Assembly (NCBI GenBank): GCA_004292955.1
Contig: RDXX01000014.1
Location: 1 to 64,000 of the forward strand
Length of the DNA stretch: 64,000 nt
Origin: Oscillatoriales cyanobacterium
GTDB taxonomy: Bacteria; Cyanobacteriota; Cyanobacteriia; Cyanobacteriales; Microcoleaceae
Direction: 5' to 3'
In this document: positions 8,206 through 17,658 of the stretch, in pieces
How the letters are laid out: each line of letters starts with the position of its first letter
Position numbering within the stretch: the stretch's first letter is position 1
Notes under the pieces: model-generated
What the model saw: only the letters and a program-made list of their open reading frames with translations
Database searches by the model: none
Told to the model about the DNA's origin: nothing
Made by a program: the position numbers and the translations under genes

Positions 8206-9318
8206 TGGTATCAGGGGCTGTCCGCCAAGTTCGAGGGATTTGCTCAAAGTGCTGAGAATGCGGATTAATTCGACGGAAGCCGCACCGGAAGAGCTAGGAC
8301 AAGGGGTATTTGTTTGCACGCAGTTGAGGAAACGATCGCACACTCGCCGCAGTGGCTCTGCTGGTTCTAAATTTAACACTTCCCGGTACCTGAGATTTGT
8401 GGGTGGTGTCCCGATCCTCTTCGTTGGCGTAGCCCCCGTAGGGGCGGGCTTCGCTAACGCACTTTCGCCAAAATTATCCTCATCGCCCCCCCGATTTGAA
8501 CCACCACGCTGCAAAATTAGAGGAGTTTCCGGCGACATTTCATCAAAAATCAAAGTTCCCAAACTGCCAACAACTGTTAAGCGCCGCTGTTTGTCGGGAT
8601 TTAGCCAGCACAGGTGAATGAATGCTTGAAATCCGTCGGGATAAGTCAGCGTTACCCAAACTAAATCTGCTAATCCTTCTGCTTGATTTATTGCTTCTTC
8701 CCCCTGACTTTTGACTTCTGACTTCGGAAATACAGTACCAGTCGCCCTGACTTGAATAGGGGTTTGTTCCAGCCAAGTATTGAAAATAGCGATATCGTGA
8801 ACGGCCAAATCCCAAAGGGCATCAACATCATGCCGCACGGGTTCAAAATGGGTGCGCTGGGCGTAACCGTAGCGCAAGGTTCCGAGTTGATGCTGCTGAA
8901 TAATCGTTTGGCCGCGATCGACTGCGGGATGAAACAGATAAGTGTGATCGACGAAGAGTTGTCGCTGCTGTTTTTGGGCTAATTTACAGAGTTCTATTGC
9001 TTCACTGAGGTTGAGGGCGAGGGGTTTTTCTACTAAGACGTGGTAGCCTTGTTGCAGCGTGGCGGTTGCGAGGGTGTAGTGTGTGGAGGCTGGAGTGGCG
9101 ATCGCCACAGCATCTAGTCCCGGCAATGCTTCTATTTGTGACCAATCGGTAGCTAGAATCACCGAGGGATGCAGATGAAACTGTTTTTGGACAGCCACCA
9201 ATGAATCTCGATTCGGGTCTACCACCGCTAAAACTTCGCTGTTGGGATGTTCGAGAAAGTTGCGAATTAGGTTAACTCCCCAGCGTCCGGCACCCAATAC
9301 AGCTATTCCGATTTTCAT
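8200..9318 (-). CDS. Gfo/Idh/MocA family NAD(P)-dependent oxidoreductase
   Basis: A 372-residue oxidoreductase of the glucose-fructose oxidoreductase/inositol dehydrogenase family. The N-terminal NAD(P)-binding fold is IAVLGAGRWGVNLIRNF, followed by the family's EKPLALNLSEA with the conserved Lys. The central HDVDALWDLAVHDIAIF matches the His-containing substrate region. Substrate is unknown; such enzymes often act on sugar or polyol derivatives. The frame extends 29 codons upstream, but those residues are unlike the family, so I use the Met at 9318. Near the C terminus, SALAKPAPTGATPTKRIG is encoded by an imperfect palindrome at 8422-8459 of a kind dispersed in cyanobacterial genomes, probably an in-frame insertion. 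The gene stands alone. Confidence 0.88.
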   Translation of the reverse strand: MKIGIAVLGAGRWGVNLIRNFLEHPNSEVLAVVDPNRDSLVAVQKQFHLHPSVILATDWSQIEALPGLDAVAIATPASTHYTLATATLQQGYHVLVEKPLALNLSEAIELCKLAQKQQRQLFVDHTYLFHPAVDRGQTIIQQHQLGTLRYGYAQRTHFEPVRHDVDALWDLAVHDIAIFNTWLEQTPIQVRATGTVFPKSEVKSQGEEAINQAEGLADLVWVTLTYPDGFQAFIHLCWLNPDKQRRLTVVGSLGTLIFDEMSPETPLILQRGGSNRGGDEDNFGESALAKPAPTGATPTKRIGTPPTNLRYREVLNLEPAEPLRRVCDRFLNCVQTNTPCPSSSGAASVELIRILSTLSKSLELGGQPLIPF

Positions 9319-9419
9319 TGATAATAATTTCAAAAATCGCACGCCAATTATAGCATTATTGGTAATAATTGGATCTCTTTGAATCCTAAAAAATGCCAAT
9401 TCCAATCCCCAATCCCCAA

Positions 9420-9545
9420 GGGTGCATCTGGTTTTTGAAGAGGGTGAAGCATGACCGCATATAATTTATTAGTTATAATCTCATATTGACGGAGGTCATG
9501 CGATCGCCCCTACAAACATATTTGCTTGCACAAGCCGCTGCACCC
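9420..9545. mobile_element. MITE-like element, family A, copy 1
   Basis: Begins GGGTGCATCTGGTTTTTGAA and ends in GCACCC, with internal inverted blocks AAGCATGACCGCATATAA and ATCTCATATT...GGTCATG. About 125 bp, non-coding. Four further copies lie at 10462, 12784, 36350 and 38942. This copy differs at the right, where GGTCATGCTTCGCCCC has become GGTCATGCGATCGCCCC, creating a HIP1-like site. Confidence 0.8.
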
Positions 9546-9690
9546 AATCCCCAATTACCAATTACCAATTACCAATTACCAATTACCAATTACCAATTAC
9601 CAATTACCAATTACCAATTACCAATTACCAATCCCCAATCCCCAATTACAACTGTCAACTGTCAACTGTCAACTGTCAACTCACTACTGA
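9546..9690. repeat. Two heptamer STRRs, (CAATTAC)n and (CTGTCAA)n
   Basis: About thirteen CAATTAC-type units run to 9640. A second block of CTGTCAA units follows at about 9650-9685 and overlaps the 3' end of the RNase III gene, supplying its last codons and stop. Confidence 0.95.
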
Positions 9691-10384
9691 CTAATTTATT
9701 GAAAGCTGCCTGAGCCGCTGCTTGTTCTGCGGCTTTGATCGATCGACCTTTTCCCTCTGCTACCAACTCTCCCTGAATGTGAACCTCGGCGGTAAAACGA
9801 TCCTCGCCGCCCTGTACTGTCCCGGTTTCTCGCACGCTATATTTGGGCAAAGTTTTATATTTGCCTTGAGTCAACTCCTGGAGGGCAGCTTTGTAGTTTT
9901 GGCGGGCCGGATCGCTGCGAATTTCCGCCGCTAGGCGCTGAAAGTGAGGATCTAGCCAAGGGCGAATTAATTCTAACGTCTGGGCACTCAAATAAAGGGC
10001 GGCCAGCAAGGCTTCCAAAGAATCCGCCAGCCTGGGCACTGCGCCTGTTTTGTCCGAGGCGGCGCTGCTGGAAACGATTAAATAGCGATCGAACCCGTAA
10101 CTGTCAGCGATTTTAGCAAGGATGCGATCGCTCACCAAGATCGATCGAATAGCAGCAAATTCCCCCACCGCACAGTCAGGATAAATTTCAAACAACAATT
10201 CCGAAGCCGCCAGCCGCACCACAGCATCGCCGACAAACTCTAATTGCTCGTAATTTGCCTTAGCAGACGCACTAGCATGAGTCAAAGCTAAATCTACAAG
10301 ATGCCATTTGATCGAAGCATCCTTCGGTAGCCCCAATTTTTCAATTAATATTTCAAGTTGCTTTTGGCGACCTGGATAAATCAT
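9662..10384 (-). CDS. rnc: Ribonuclease III
   Basis: Double-strand-specific endoribonuclease that matures rRNA and other structured transcripts. The 240-residue protein has the catalytic domain (LEFVGDAVVRLAASELLF, the family's signature with acidic metal ligands, near residues 45-62) and a C-terminal double-stranded RNA-binding domain from about 160 (NYKAALQELTQG to GRSIKAAEQAAAQAAFNKL). The start at 10384 begins MIYPGRQKQLEIL, close to the usual distance from the catalytic domain. The last residues, ELTVDS and the TGA stop, are read from the CTGTCAA heptamer repeat, so the repeat has set the C terminus. The conserved domains end before that point. The gene is flanked by repeats on both sides. 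Confidence 0.95.
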   Translation of the reverse strand: MIYPGRQKQLEILIEKLGLPKDASIKWHLVDLALTHASASAKANYEQLEFVGDAVVRLAASELLFEIYPDCAVGEFAAIRSILVSDRILAKIADSYGFDRYLIVSSSAASDKTGAVPRLADSLEALLAALYLSAQTLELIRPWLDPHFQRLAAEIRSDPARQNYKAALQELTQGKYKTLPKYSVRETGTVQGGEDRFTAEVHIQGELVAEGKGRSIKAAEQAAAQAAFNKLVSSELTVDS

Positions 10385-10385
10385 A

Positions 10386-10461
10386 CGATTTTAGATTTTA
10401 GATTTTAGATTTAGGATTTAGGATTTAGGATTTAGGATTGGGGATTGGGGATTGGGGATTG
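10386..10461. repeat. Mixed heptamer STRR upstream of rnc
   Basis: GATTTTA, GGATTTA and GGGGATT units follow one another directly upstream of the rnc start. Similar GGGGATT units resume at about 10584-10640, after the family A element. Confidence 0.85.
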
Positions 10462-10583
10462 GGGTGCATCTGGGTTTTGCAAATATGTTTGTAGGGGCGA
10501 AGCATGACCTCCGTAAATATGAGATTATAACTAATAATTTATATGCGGTCATGCTTCGCCCTCTTGAAAAACCAGATGCACCC
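10462..10583. mobile_element. MITE-like element, family A, copy 2 (inverted orientation)
   Basis: Starts GGGTGCATCTGGGTTTTGCA and ends CCAGATGCACCC; the interior is the inverse complement of copy 1 (ATATGCGGTCATGCTTCGCC near the right). It is embedded in STRR sequence on both sides. Non-coding. Confidence 0.85.
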
Positions 10584-10828
10584 TAGGATTGGGGATTTAG
10601 GATTGGGGATTGGGGATTGGGGATTGGGCATTTAGGATTTTATTATAATTGCGAATTTCCTTTGCTGATGACTATCCAGGTTTAGAGCTTGTATAAAGTA
10701 GCATGAATTGTTGAAAAGAATATCAAATTCATTTTAAGAAAAAAGCTTGTCATTACAAAACCAAATGTTCCGTTACCCAAATATTTGTGCGGGTGCTGAT
10801 GGGCGAACCTTACCGAAAAATTGGAGGG

Positions 10829-11263
10829 GAAAAAGTCGGACATAAGCCGGGTTCTGTTCTCTCAACTGCAAGCAGTTTTCGAGGGCAGTTATCTATCTGG
10901 GACGCCTGTTACCAGACGCCTCAAGCGGTACCAAAGAACGGAACCGGTAAAAAACCAACCATAGTCCCTCCGACCTTGCTCCCAACCGGGGTTTACCTAG
11001 CCAGCACCTCTCGATGCTGCTGGTGCGCTCTTACCGCACCTTTGCACCCTTACCCCTAACACTTTGCGATTTTTGACGATCGACTTTTGATGCAATCTCC
11101 AATCTCCAATCTGCAATCTCTAAATGGGGGGCGGTATCTTTCTGTGGCACTATCCTCACGATCGCTCGCACTGGGCGTTACCCAGCAAGTTTGGTTTTTC
11201 GGGAGCCCGGACTTTCCTCAGACTAGCTTTCGCTAATCCGCAACCGCCTGCGCCTACTTTTTC
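10829..11263 (-). ncRNA. rnpB: RNase P RNA
   Basis: Catalytic RNA of RNase P, which trims the 5' leader of tRNA precursors. Read on the minus strand, the 5' part contains GAGGAAAGTCCGGGCTCCC (complement of 11201-11219) and the 3' part contains ACAGAACCCGGCTTATGTCC (complement of 10838-10857), the two universally conserved halves. The 5' end near 11263 (AAAAAGTAGGCGCAGGCGG) and 3' end near 10829 are estimated by similarity to other cyanobacterial RNAs. At about 11093-11120 four CAATCTC-type heptamers lie in the middle of the gene, in a position like the P12 extension known to carry STRRs in heterocystous cyanobacteria. Confidence 0.93.
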
Positions 11264-11387
11264 CCCAGATTTATTGTACCTGAACCGAAGCATCTCCCAT
11301 TAAAATAAATCAGAGCTAACAAACATATCAACACCCTCTCCCGAAAAATGTCCTGGGTGGCGATCGCATTCTATCGAATTCCTGGGT

Positions 11388-12551
11388 TCAGTCATCCTTA
11401 AGAGTAGAAAAATTCTCAAACCATCCGCGCCGCCAAAAGAAGTAAACTAAAGTAGAGGCGATCGCTAGCATCAGCCCCCAACAAAGTGGATAGCCAAAAT
11501 ACCAATTCAGTTCCGGCATATTCAACGGTGATTTCTCTGTATTGAAATTCATCCCGTATACTCCCGCCACAAAAGTAAGAGGAATAAAGATACTCGAAAT
11601 CACCGTCAGCAATTTCATGATTTCATTCATTTTATTCCCCACTGAAGACAAGTAAACGTCCATCAAACCCGAAGACAACTCCCGATAAGTTTCCACCATA
11701 TCCATCACCTGCACCGTGTGATCGTAACAATCGCGCAGATAAATTCGCACCTCAGGACTAATCAAATCGCTGCTATCGCGAATCAAAACATTAATTGCAT
11801 CCCGCTGCGGCCAAATGGCGCGGCGCAGCGTCAGCAATTCTCGCCGGATTTTATAAATTTTTTCAAGAGTTTTTCGCGTTGGGCGCACCACCACTTCATC
11901 CTCTAACTCTTCAATCCGCTCTCCGTAAACTTCTAATACAGGGAAAAATCCATCTATAATCGAATCTAGGAGAGTATAAGCCAGATAATCTGCTTTGTGC
12001 TTGCGAATAGTTCCTTGTCCTTTGCGAATGCGAACTCGCACCGGGTCAAAACAATCATAATCCGGTTCTTCTTGAACAGTTAGTAGGTAATGCTTGCCCA
12101 AAATAAAACTTACTTGTTCTTTATGAAAATTATCTGAATTTGGTTTAATCATCACCATCCAAGCAATGATTAAAAGGTGTTCTTCATAGTCTACAACTTT
12201 CGGTCGTTGAGGAACATTAACTACATCTTCCTGAGCCATAACGTGCAAATTAAATACTTCGCCCATTTGTCTCCAGGTTTCTTTGTTTCCCAATCCCAAC
12301 ATATCCACCCAAGAAACAGATTCTGTATCTAAATAGGCAGCAGCTTCTCTAGGATTTGCCAATTGGACTCGGGTAGCTCCTGTCTCGCAATAGTCAATTA
12401 ATACAATCTCAGGAGGTGGCGCATCGGGTTCTAAATCGAGAGTTCCCGGTAGCGCTCCCGGATCGTCATAAAAATAGTCAACGTAGGAATCATCATCATC
12501 TTTAATTGGTTTGGTGACGGCACTAGAAGTATGTATGCTTTTGTATACCAT
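11388..12551 (-). CDS. corA: CorA-type magnesium/cobalt transporter
   Basis: Inner-membrane divalent cation channel, here 387 residues. The large N-terminal cytoplasmic domain runs to about residue 310, with the long helix segment around EERIEELEDEVV. Two C-terminal membrane helices flank the signature YGMNF near residue 334 that forms the selectivity filter; the second helix is WGLMLAIASTLVYFFW. The N-terminal 60 residues are acidic and variable. The Met at 12551 precedes a family-like start; no alternative start is favoured. It stands alone between rnpB and a repeat block. Whether it carries Mg2+, Co2+ or another ion in this organism is not shown by sequence. Confidence 0.93.
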   Translation of the reverse strand: MVYKSIHTSSAVTKPIKDDDDSYVDYFYDDPGALPGTLDLEPDAPPPEIVLIDYCETGATRVQLANPREAAAYLDTESVSWVDMLGLGNKETWRQMGEVFNLHVMAQEDVVNVPQRPKVVDYEEHLLIIAWMVMIKPNSDNFHKEQVSFILGKHYLLTVQEEPDYDCFDPVRVRIRKGQGTIRKHKADYLAYTLLDSIIDGFFPVLEVYGERIEELEDEVVVRPTRKTLEKIYKIRRELLTLRRAIWPQRDAINVLIRDSSDLISPEVRIYLRDCYDHTVQVMDMVETYRELSSGLMDVYLSSVGNKMNEIMKLLTVISSIFIPLTFVAGVYGMNFNTEKSPLNMPELNWYFGYPLCWGLMLAIASTLVYFFWRRGWFENFSTLKDD

Positions 12552-12744
12552 GTTGATATTCCTTACTTTTAGTATCTTTAATTAGGTTATCATTTTTTTT
12601 GGATAATTACCAATTAAATCTGGCATGAATAAGTTTGAATGTGACTTATTAGGGAGGTATCGAAAACCAGTTTTTTTTGTATAATTATCGCAGCCAAATA
12701 AATGTTTTATAATAAATCTGTTGTTTTGCCTCCGCTATATTAAA

Positions 12745-12783
12745 TAACCAATCACCAATCACCAATCACCAATCACCAATCAC
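12745..12783. repeat. Heptamer STRR (CCAATCA)n
   Basis: Five CCAATCA units directly abut the left end of the family A element. Confidence 0.9.
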
Positions 12784-12912
12784 GGGTGCATCTGGTTTTG
12801 GAAGAGGAAGAGGGCGAAGCATGACCGCATATAAGTTATTAGTTATCATCTCATATTGATTGCGGTCATGCTTCGCCCCTACGGATATATTCGCCTTGCG
12901 CCAGATGCACCC
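12784..12912. mobile_element. MITE-like element, family A, copy 3
   Basis: GGGTGCATCTGGTTTTGGAA at the left and CCAGATGCACCC at the right, with the internal AAGCATGACCGCATATAA and GCGGTCATGCTTCGCC arms. It is a few bases longer than copy 1 because a GAAGAG unit is repeated. STRRs lie on both sides. Confidence 0.88.
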
Positions 12913-13010
12913 CCAATTACCAATTACCAATTACCAATTACCAATTACCAATTACCAATTACCAATTACCAATTACCAATTACCAATTACCAATTACCAA
13001 TTACCAATTA
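12913..13010. repeat. Heptamer STRR (CAATTAC)n overlapping the end of a histidine kinase gene
   Basis: About thirteen CAATTAC units. The last unit provides the TAA stop of the minus-strand kinase gene. Confidence 0.95.
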
Positions 13011-16000
13011 ACCACCGGGCGCGGAAATACAGTCCAGCTTGCCCCTGTGTCTTTCCACCACAATCTGATAGGAGATGGACAGTCCCAAACCAGTACCTTT
13101 ACCGACGGGTTTAGTAGTAAAAAACGGGTCAAATATCCGAGATTTAACAGACTCTGCCATTCCCGACCCGTTATCCGAAATTGCGATCGCCACTCGATTG
13201 TTATCCAACACCTCCGTGCGAATCCGAATCAAAGGAAATGCGTCACAAGCCAAAGGTAAAGTAGGAAAATTTTGCCGTTCCCCATCCGTTGCACTCGCGA
13301 ATTCCAATTTTCTATTTCTAACATTTGCCAAAGCATCAATTGCATTACTTAGTATATTCATAAACACTTGATTTAACTGTCCGACATAGCACTGTATCGG
13401 TGGCAGTATTCCATATTCTTTGACTATTTCAATCTGGCGATTTTTACCATTTTCTTTGATTTTGTGTTGCAAAATTAACAGCGCGCTGTCAATTCCTTCG
13501 TGAATATCAACACGCTTAATATCAGATTCTTCCAGCCGGGAAAAATTTCGCAAAGACAGAACAATTTCGCGAATGCGATCGGCTCCATTTTCAATTGAAT
13601 TCAGCAGGTTCGGGAAATCCTCTTGCATAAATTCTACTTCTATTTCTTGAGCAAAATTCGCGATTTCCGTCACTGGTTGCGGGTAATTTTTTTGATACAA
13701 ACTACACAGTTGCAGCAAATTTTTTGCATACTCGTTAGCGTGAATAATATTGCCGTAAATAAAACTAACAGGATTATTGATTTCGTGAGCAATTCCGGCT
13801 ACTAGCTGTCCCAAACTCGACATCTTTTCTGCTTGAATTAATTGAGCTTGAGTCCGGCCTAATTGTTCCAAGGTTTGCTCTAGTTCGCGATTTTTATCTT
13901 TTAATTCTGATTCGGCTTGTTTGCGCTTGGTAATATTGCGGGCGATAACTATTGCCTGATTCGAGTTAAAAGGTAGCAATCTCGCTTCATAGGTTTCTTC
14001 CCCAGACGGCATGGATAGGGAATACTCTAGACTAACTGGAGTTCTATTTTTGGCAACTTCCAGTAGAGCCTGTTCTAGCTGGCTAGCGGCGGTTGTTGGC
14101 AATATATCGGTCACTTGTTTGCCAAGAAAAGAGTCGGAATTCAGGTACAAATCCCCTGAATTTCCTGACAAATAATCCAAAATAATGCCGTCAGCATTGA
14201 GGCGGAAATACAGATCCGGCAATGCTAGAAAAACAGATTCCAACTCAGAAGTTTTTTGGCGCAATGCTTCTTGGGCGTAGTAGCGATCGCTAATATCCAA
14301 AATTACCCCATCCAAACAGGAAACGCTCCCATCGGCGTCGAACACTGGAGAACCTTTATCCCACACCCATTTAACGGTGCTGTCTGCTGCTAGCAAGCGG
14401 TATTCTAAATTATAAGACTGTTTATTTTCTATTCCTTGCCGAATAGTTGCTTCTACTTTTGCCAAATCTTCGGGGTAAATAATGCTAGCAAAAGTTCTGC
14501 CTTTGCTGTCCAAACGCGAAATAAAATCCCCAGCCGGGTAGCCCGCTATTAAGTAAATTGCCTCGCTAATAAAACTTGTTGAAAAATCGCACTGCCAGCG
14601 ATAAACCACCCCGGGAATATTAGCAACCAAAGACCTAAATCTGGCTTCACTCCTACGCAAAGCTGCTTCCGATTCATGGCGTTTTGTAATATCGTTAGTA
14701 AAACCTAGCACTGCAAATATATTACCTTCAGTATCGCGCAGAGGGACTTTTTTGGTATCTAAAATATGTATTGAACCATCAGCAACTGTTGCGGCATCGC
14801 AGGGATTGTGGATGATTTCGCCTGCCAGTACAGCAGAGTCGTCTGTGCGAAATCCTCGGATATTTTGTGCGGAATTTCCAAATACTAGCTCTTCTGAGAA
14901 TCCTAATTCTAAATCTGATTTGCCAATTATTTCTTCGACTGTTTTACCGATCGCTTCGGCTAAACTGTTGTTGGCCAAAATGTAGCGAAATTGTTTATTC
15001 TTGGCAAAAATCCAGTCACTGGTTTTGTCGATTACCGTCCGCAGAAGTTGTTCCGAACGTTCGGTTTGTGCCAATGCTACTTGCAGTTCTACTTCCAGGC
15101 ACTTGCGATCTGTAATGTTTTCAAATGCCACGCCTACGGAGTTGTTAGGTAACGGAAAAGCTTTAATAGAAAAAGCACGAGTTATTTTTCCCGATTCGTC
15201 GCTGTCAATATCTTCAACTTCTACAGCTTTTTGGTTGCGAATTACTTCAGCAAATGCTTGGGGAATGTTTTTCGATCGCAAATGCGGAAAAATCTCGTCG
15301 ATTGTCATGCCCAAAACGTCGGCCATTTCTAGCCCGGTAAACCGCGTAGCAGCGGGATTCGAGGCGATCGCCCTCAAGGTGCTATCATCGTCTATATTTT
15401 CCAAATGGTAGACGTACAAACCAATTTGCATATTCTCGACAATTTGGTCGTAGAGGCGCACGCTTTCGTCTACCTGCCTGCGTTCGGTGATATCTTCTGT
15501 AATCCCCAAAACGTACTGAGGCTCGCCCTGAGCGTCGAGAATTGGCACTTTGCGGGTGTGCAGTATTCTCATACCTTTGTGGCGAGTTTGGATCGGCTCT
15601 TCGGCTATTTCTTTAACCAGAGATTGGTTGTGATGGCTGGTCAATATTTCCCTGTCTTGAGCGGTAAAAACGTCAGCTTGCTCTTTCGGGTAAATATCGT
15701 AGTCATTTTTGCCGATCGCCTCTTGAGATGTCACACCTGCGATCGTTTCCCCCGCCTTATTCCACAGCACGAATTTTAGCGAAGAAGCATCTTTAGCAAA
15801 AACTCCCAACGGCAGATTTTCTACTACGGAATTGAGGAACCCTCTAGCTGATTTTAATTCAGCTTCTGCACGCTTGCGTTCGATGCCTAAAGCGATGACA
15901 TCGGCAACGGATCCTAAAGTTTCTTCAAAGGGTACTGTCAGCGACTGGTGGCTGACAATTACCATGACTCCCACTAGCCTTTCTTCGACAATTAAAGGAT

Positions 16001-17204
16001 AGCCGGCGAAGGTAAGAATTTGCTTGGGGATTTGGCAATTTCCCCGATTGTGACTGCTGTCGATAATTGCTAATTGCGAACTGTGTGCTGGCGTGGCTTC
16101 CCCGCATTCTTGCTCCTCTAGCCCCAAATGATTCAGTTCAAATCGGCAGTCAAATAGTGGTTTTTGCTGTTCGGCGATCGAGTTAACCTTATTTTGAATA
16201 AATCTAGCAACCTCGTCTGTGCGGCTGTAGATTCCAGAGGTTGCTTGCAACTCGCAAATATTGTATTGAGAGTTAAAAGTCCAAATTTCAGCAGAGGCGA
16301 CATCGAGATTTCGTACCATTGCCTCGCAACAGGGAAGCAGGATATCTTGAGGGTGTTTGGTGAGGGCAATACCGACATCGGCTACCATTGCTGTGAGGCG
16401 AGAAGCTTGGGCTTTTTCTGCTTCCAGCCGTTTGCGATCCGTGATATCTTCCACCAAAGAAAGCACTGTAAAAGTGTCGCCGCTGCGAATAATCGAGTTG
16501 AACCAACGACACCAAATAACTTGTCCGCATTTGGTTTTATTTTGATTGATTGAAGTATTGCCGTTACCGGAGGCTAGTTCGAGTTCGATCGCACTTACAG
16601 CCTCTCGATCGTCCTCGCAAACCAAATCCAAATCGCCGAAATGCTTGCCCAGCATATCATCGGAAGTCCAGCCAAATATTTCTTCAGCACGTTTCGACCA
16701 CTGAACGATCCGAAAATTCTCATCCCAGCCTACCATTGCCAGGGGACTGTTAGCTGCATTCAACCACAGTAAATGATTCGAGCGACGCAACTGTTGAGTT
16801 TTCTGCTGCTGCCAGCGGTAGTGCCTGGTTATATCTCTACCGACACCCAACACCCGCATCTGATTGTTAGCGACATCCAGCGCTGGCGTGTAAGCCGTTT
16901 CGTAAATTTTAATCCCGCCATCTGCCGCCGTCACCTCGTGAATTGCCAGCTTTTTTTCCCCTGTGATAAATACTTGTTGCAGGCAGGAATCAATCTGAGA
17001 GATTATATTTTTTAGAGCTGTATTATTGGGATATAATTTCAACAATTCCCGATTCGTTTTGTTGACTGCTTCAGCCGGATCCAATCCCATCCAAGCAGCA
17101 GCTACAGGATTAATCGATATGTACTTTTGCTGTCGATCGCACTCTAGGAAAGCATCAACAGAGTCAGAGAAAAAAGACTGTAACGAGTTGATAACTTCCT
17201 GCAT
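13008..17204 (-). CDS. Multi-PAS/GAF sensor histidine kinase, C terminus cut by an STRR
   Basis: A soluble 1398-residue hybrid sensor without membrane helices. About seven PAS domains (starting near residues 10, 150, 450, 575, 715, 860 and 985, most ended by DIT-R/K linkers) surround one GAF domain (about 270-440). A coiled linker leads to HisKA with SLGQLVAGIAHEINNPVSF, then the ATPase domain with NILSNAIDAL (N box), ISDNGSGM (G1) and GKGTGLGLSISYQIV (G2). The protein ends at GKLDCISAPGG, where family members normally continue another 10-15 residues (a GTxFxIxLP strand). Here the next codon is a stop from the CAATTAC repeat. The core ATP-binding motifs are intact, so activity may survive. 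Heme, flavin or small ligands could bind the PAS domains, but no binding residue is evident. No response regulator adjoins it. Confidence 0.92.
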   Translation of the reverse strand: MQEVINSLQSFFSDSVDAFLECDRQQKYISINPVAAAWMGLDPAEAVNKTNRELLKLYPNNTALKNIISQIDSCLQQVFITGEKKLAIHEVTAADGGIKIYETAYTPALDVANNQMRVLGVGRDITRHYRWQQQKTQQLRRSNHLLWLNAANSPLAMVGWDENFRIVQWSKRAEEIFGWTSDDMLGKHFGDLDLVCEDDREAVSAIELELASGNGNTSINQNKTKCGQVIWCRWFNSIIRSGDTFTVLSLVEDITDRKRLEAEKAQASRLTAMVADVGIALTKHPQDILLPCCEAMVRNLDVASAEIWTFNSQYNICELQATSGIYSRTDEVARFIQNKVNSIAEQQKPLFDCRFELNHLGLEEQECGEATPAHSSQLAIIDSSHNRGNCQIPKQILTFAGYPLIVEERLVGVMVIVSHQSLTVPFEETLGSVADVIALGIERKRAEAELKSARGFLNSVVENLPLGVFAKDASSLKFVLWNKAGETIAGVTSQEAIGKNDYDIYPKEQADVFTAQDREILTSHHNQSLVKEIAEEPIQTRHKGMRILHTRKVPILDAQGEPQYVLGITEDITERRQVDESVRLYDQIVENMQIGLYVYHLENIDDDSTLRAIASNPAATRFTGLEMADVLGMTIDEIFPHLRSKNIPQAFAEVIRNQKAVEVEDIDSDESGKITRAFSIKAFPLPNNSVGVAFENITDRKCLEVELQVALAQTERSEQLLRTVIDKTSDWIFAKNKQFRYILANNSLAEAIGKTVEEIIGKSDLELGFSEELVFGNSAQNIRGFRTDDSAVLAGEIIHNPCDAATVADGSIHILDTKKVPLRDTEGNIFAVLGFTNDITKRHESEAALRRSEARFRSLVANIPGVVYRWQCDFSTSFISEAIYLIAGYPAGDFISRLDSKGRTFASIIYPEDLAKVEATIRQGIENKQSYNLEYRLLAADSTVKWVWDKGSPVFDADGSVSCLDGVILDISDRYYAQEALRQKTSELESVFLALPDLYFRLNADGIILDYLSGNSGDLYLNSDSFLGKQVTDILPTTAASQLEQALLEVAKNRTPVSLEYSLSMPSGEETYEARLLPFNSNQAIVIARNITKRKQAESELKDKNRELEQTLEQLGRTQAQLIQAEKMSSLGQLVAGIAHEINNPVSFIYGNIIHANEYAKNLLQLCSLYQKNYPQPVTEIANFAQEIEVEFMQEDFPNLLNSIENGADRIREIVLSLRNFSRLEESDIKRVDIHEGIDSALLILQHKIKENGKNRQIEIVKEYGILPPIQCYVGQLNQVFMNILSNAIDALANVRNRKLEFASATDGERQNFPTLPLACDAFPLIRIRTEVLDNNRVAIAISDNGSGMAESVKSRIFDPFFTTKPVGKGTGLGLSISYQIVVERHRGKLDCISAPGG

Positions 17205-17658
17205 GGGTATTTTTTGATCACTTGCAAGTTAAGCTTTAAATTTTTCCTAAAGTTAGTTTAACTCACTCAAATATTTTTTCGCACTTTACTGCTGGCGTTC
17301 CCGGTACAATTTTCGGCCCGTTCCCTATAATACAAAAAATTTCAGGAAATAGTATGTTTTGGAATATAACTTAATTAGAGCATCTGCTCTTTTTTTCAAC
17401 AAGACGCATCGGATACAAAAGGAGAAGAGGGAGGGGGAGAGGGAGATGGGGAGAGGGGGAGATGGGGAGAGGGGGAGAGAGGGAGAGGGGGAGAGGGGGA
17501 GATGGGGAAAGAGGCGTTTGCTTGGAAAAATCTTTAATAGCTTCAGGTGGGCAGTGCGCACCCGAAAGACGCTAGAGACATTTTTGGGATCAAAAGCCAG
17601 CAGTCACCAGGCAGTTTTTAGCTGCTAACTGATGACTGATGACTAATAACGTTCGCTC
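17205..17658. other. Gap with purine-rich repeats upstream of the large kinase gene
   Basis: From about 17418 to 17512 one strand is almost all purine, made of GAGGGGGAGA/GATGGGGAGA units of mostly seven bases. No gene is credible here. The kinase promoter should lie between 17205 and 17340, but I see no clear box. Confidence 0.6.
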
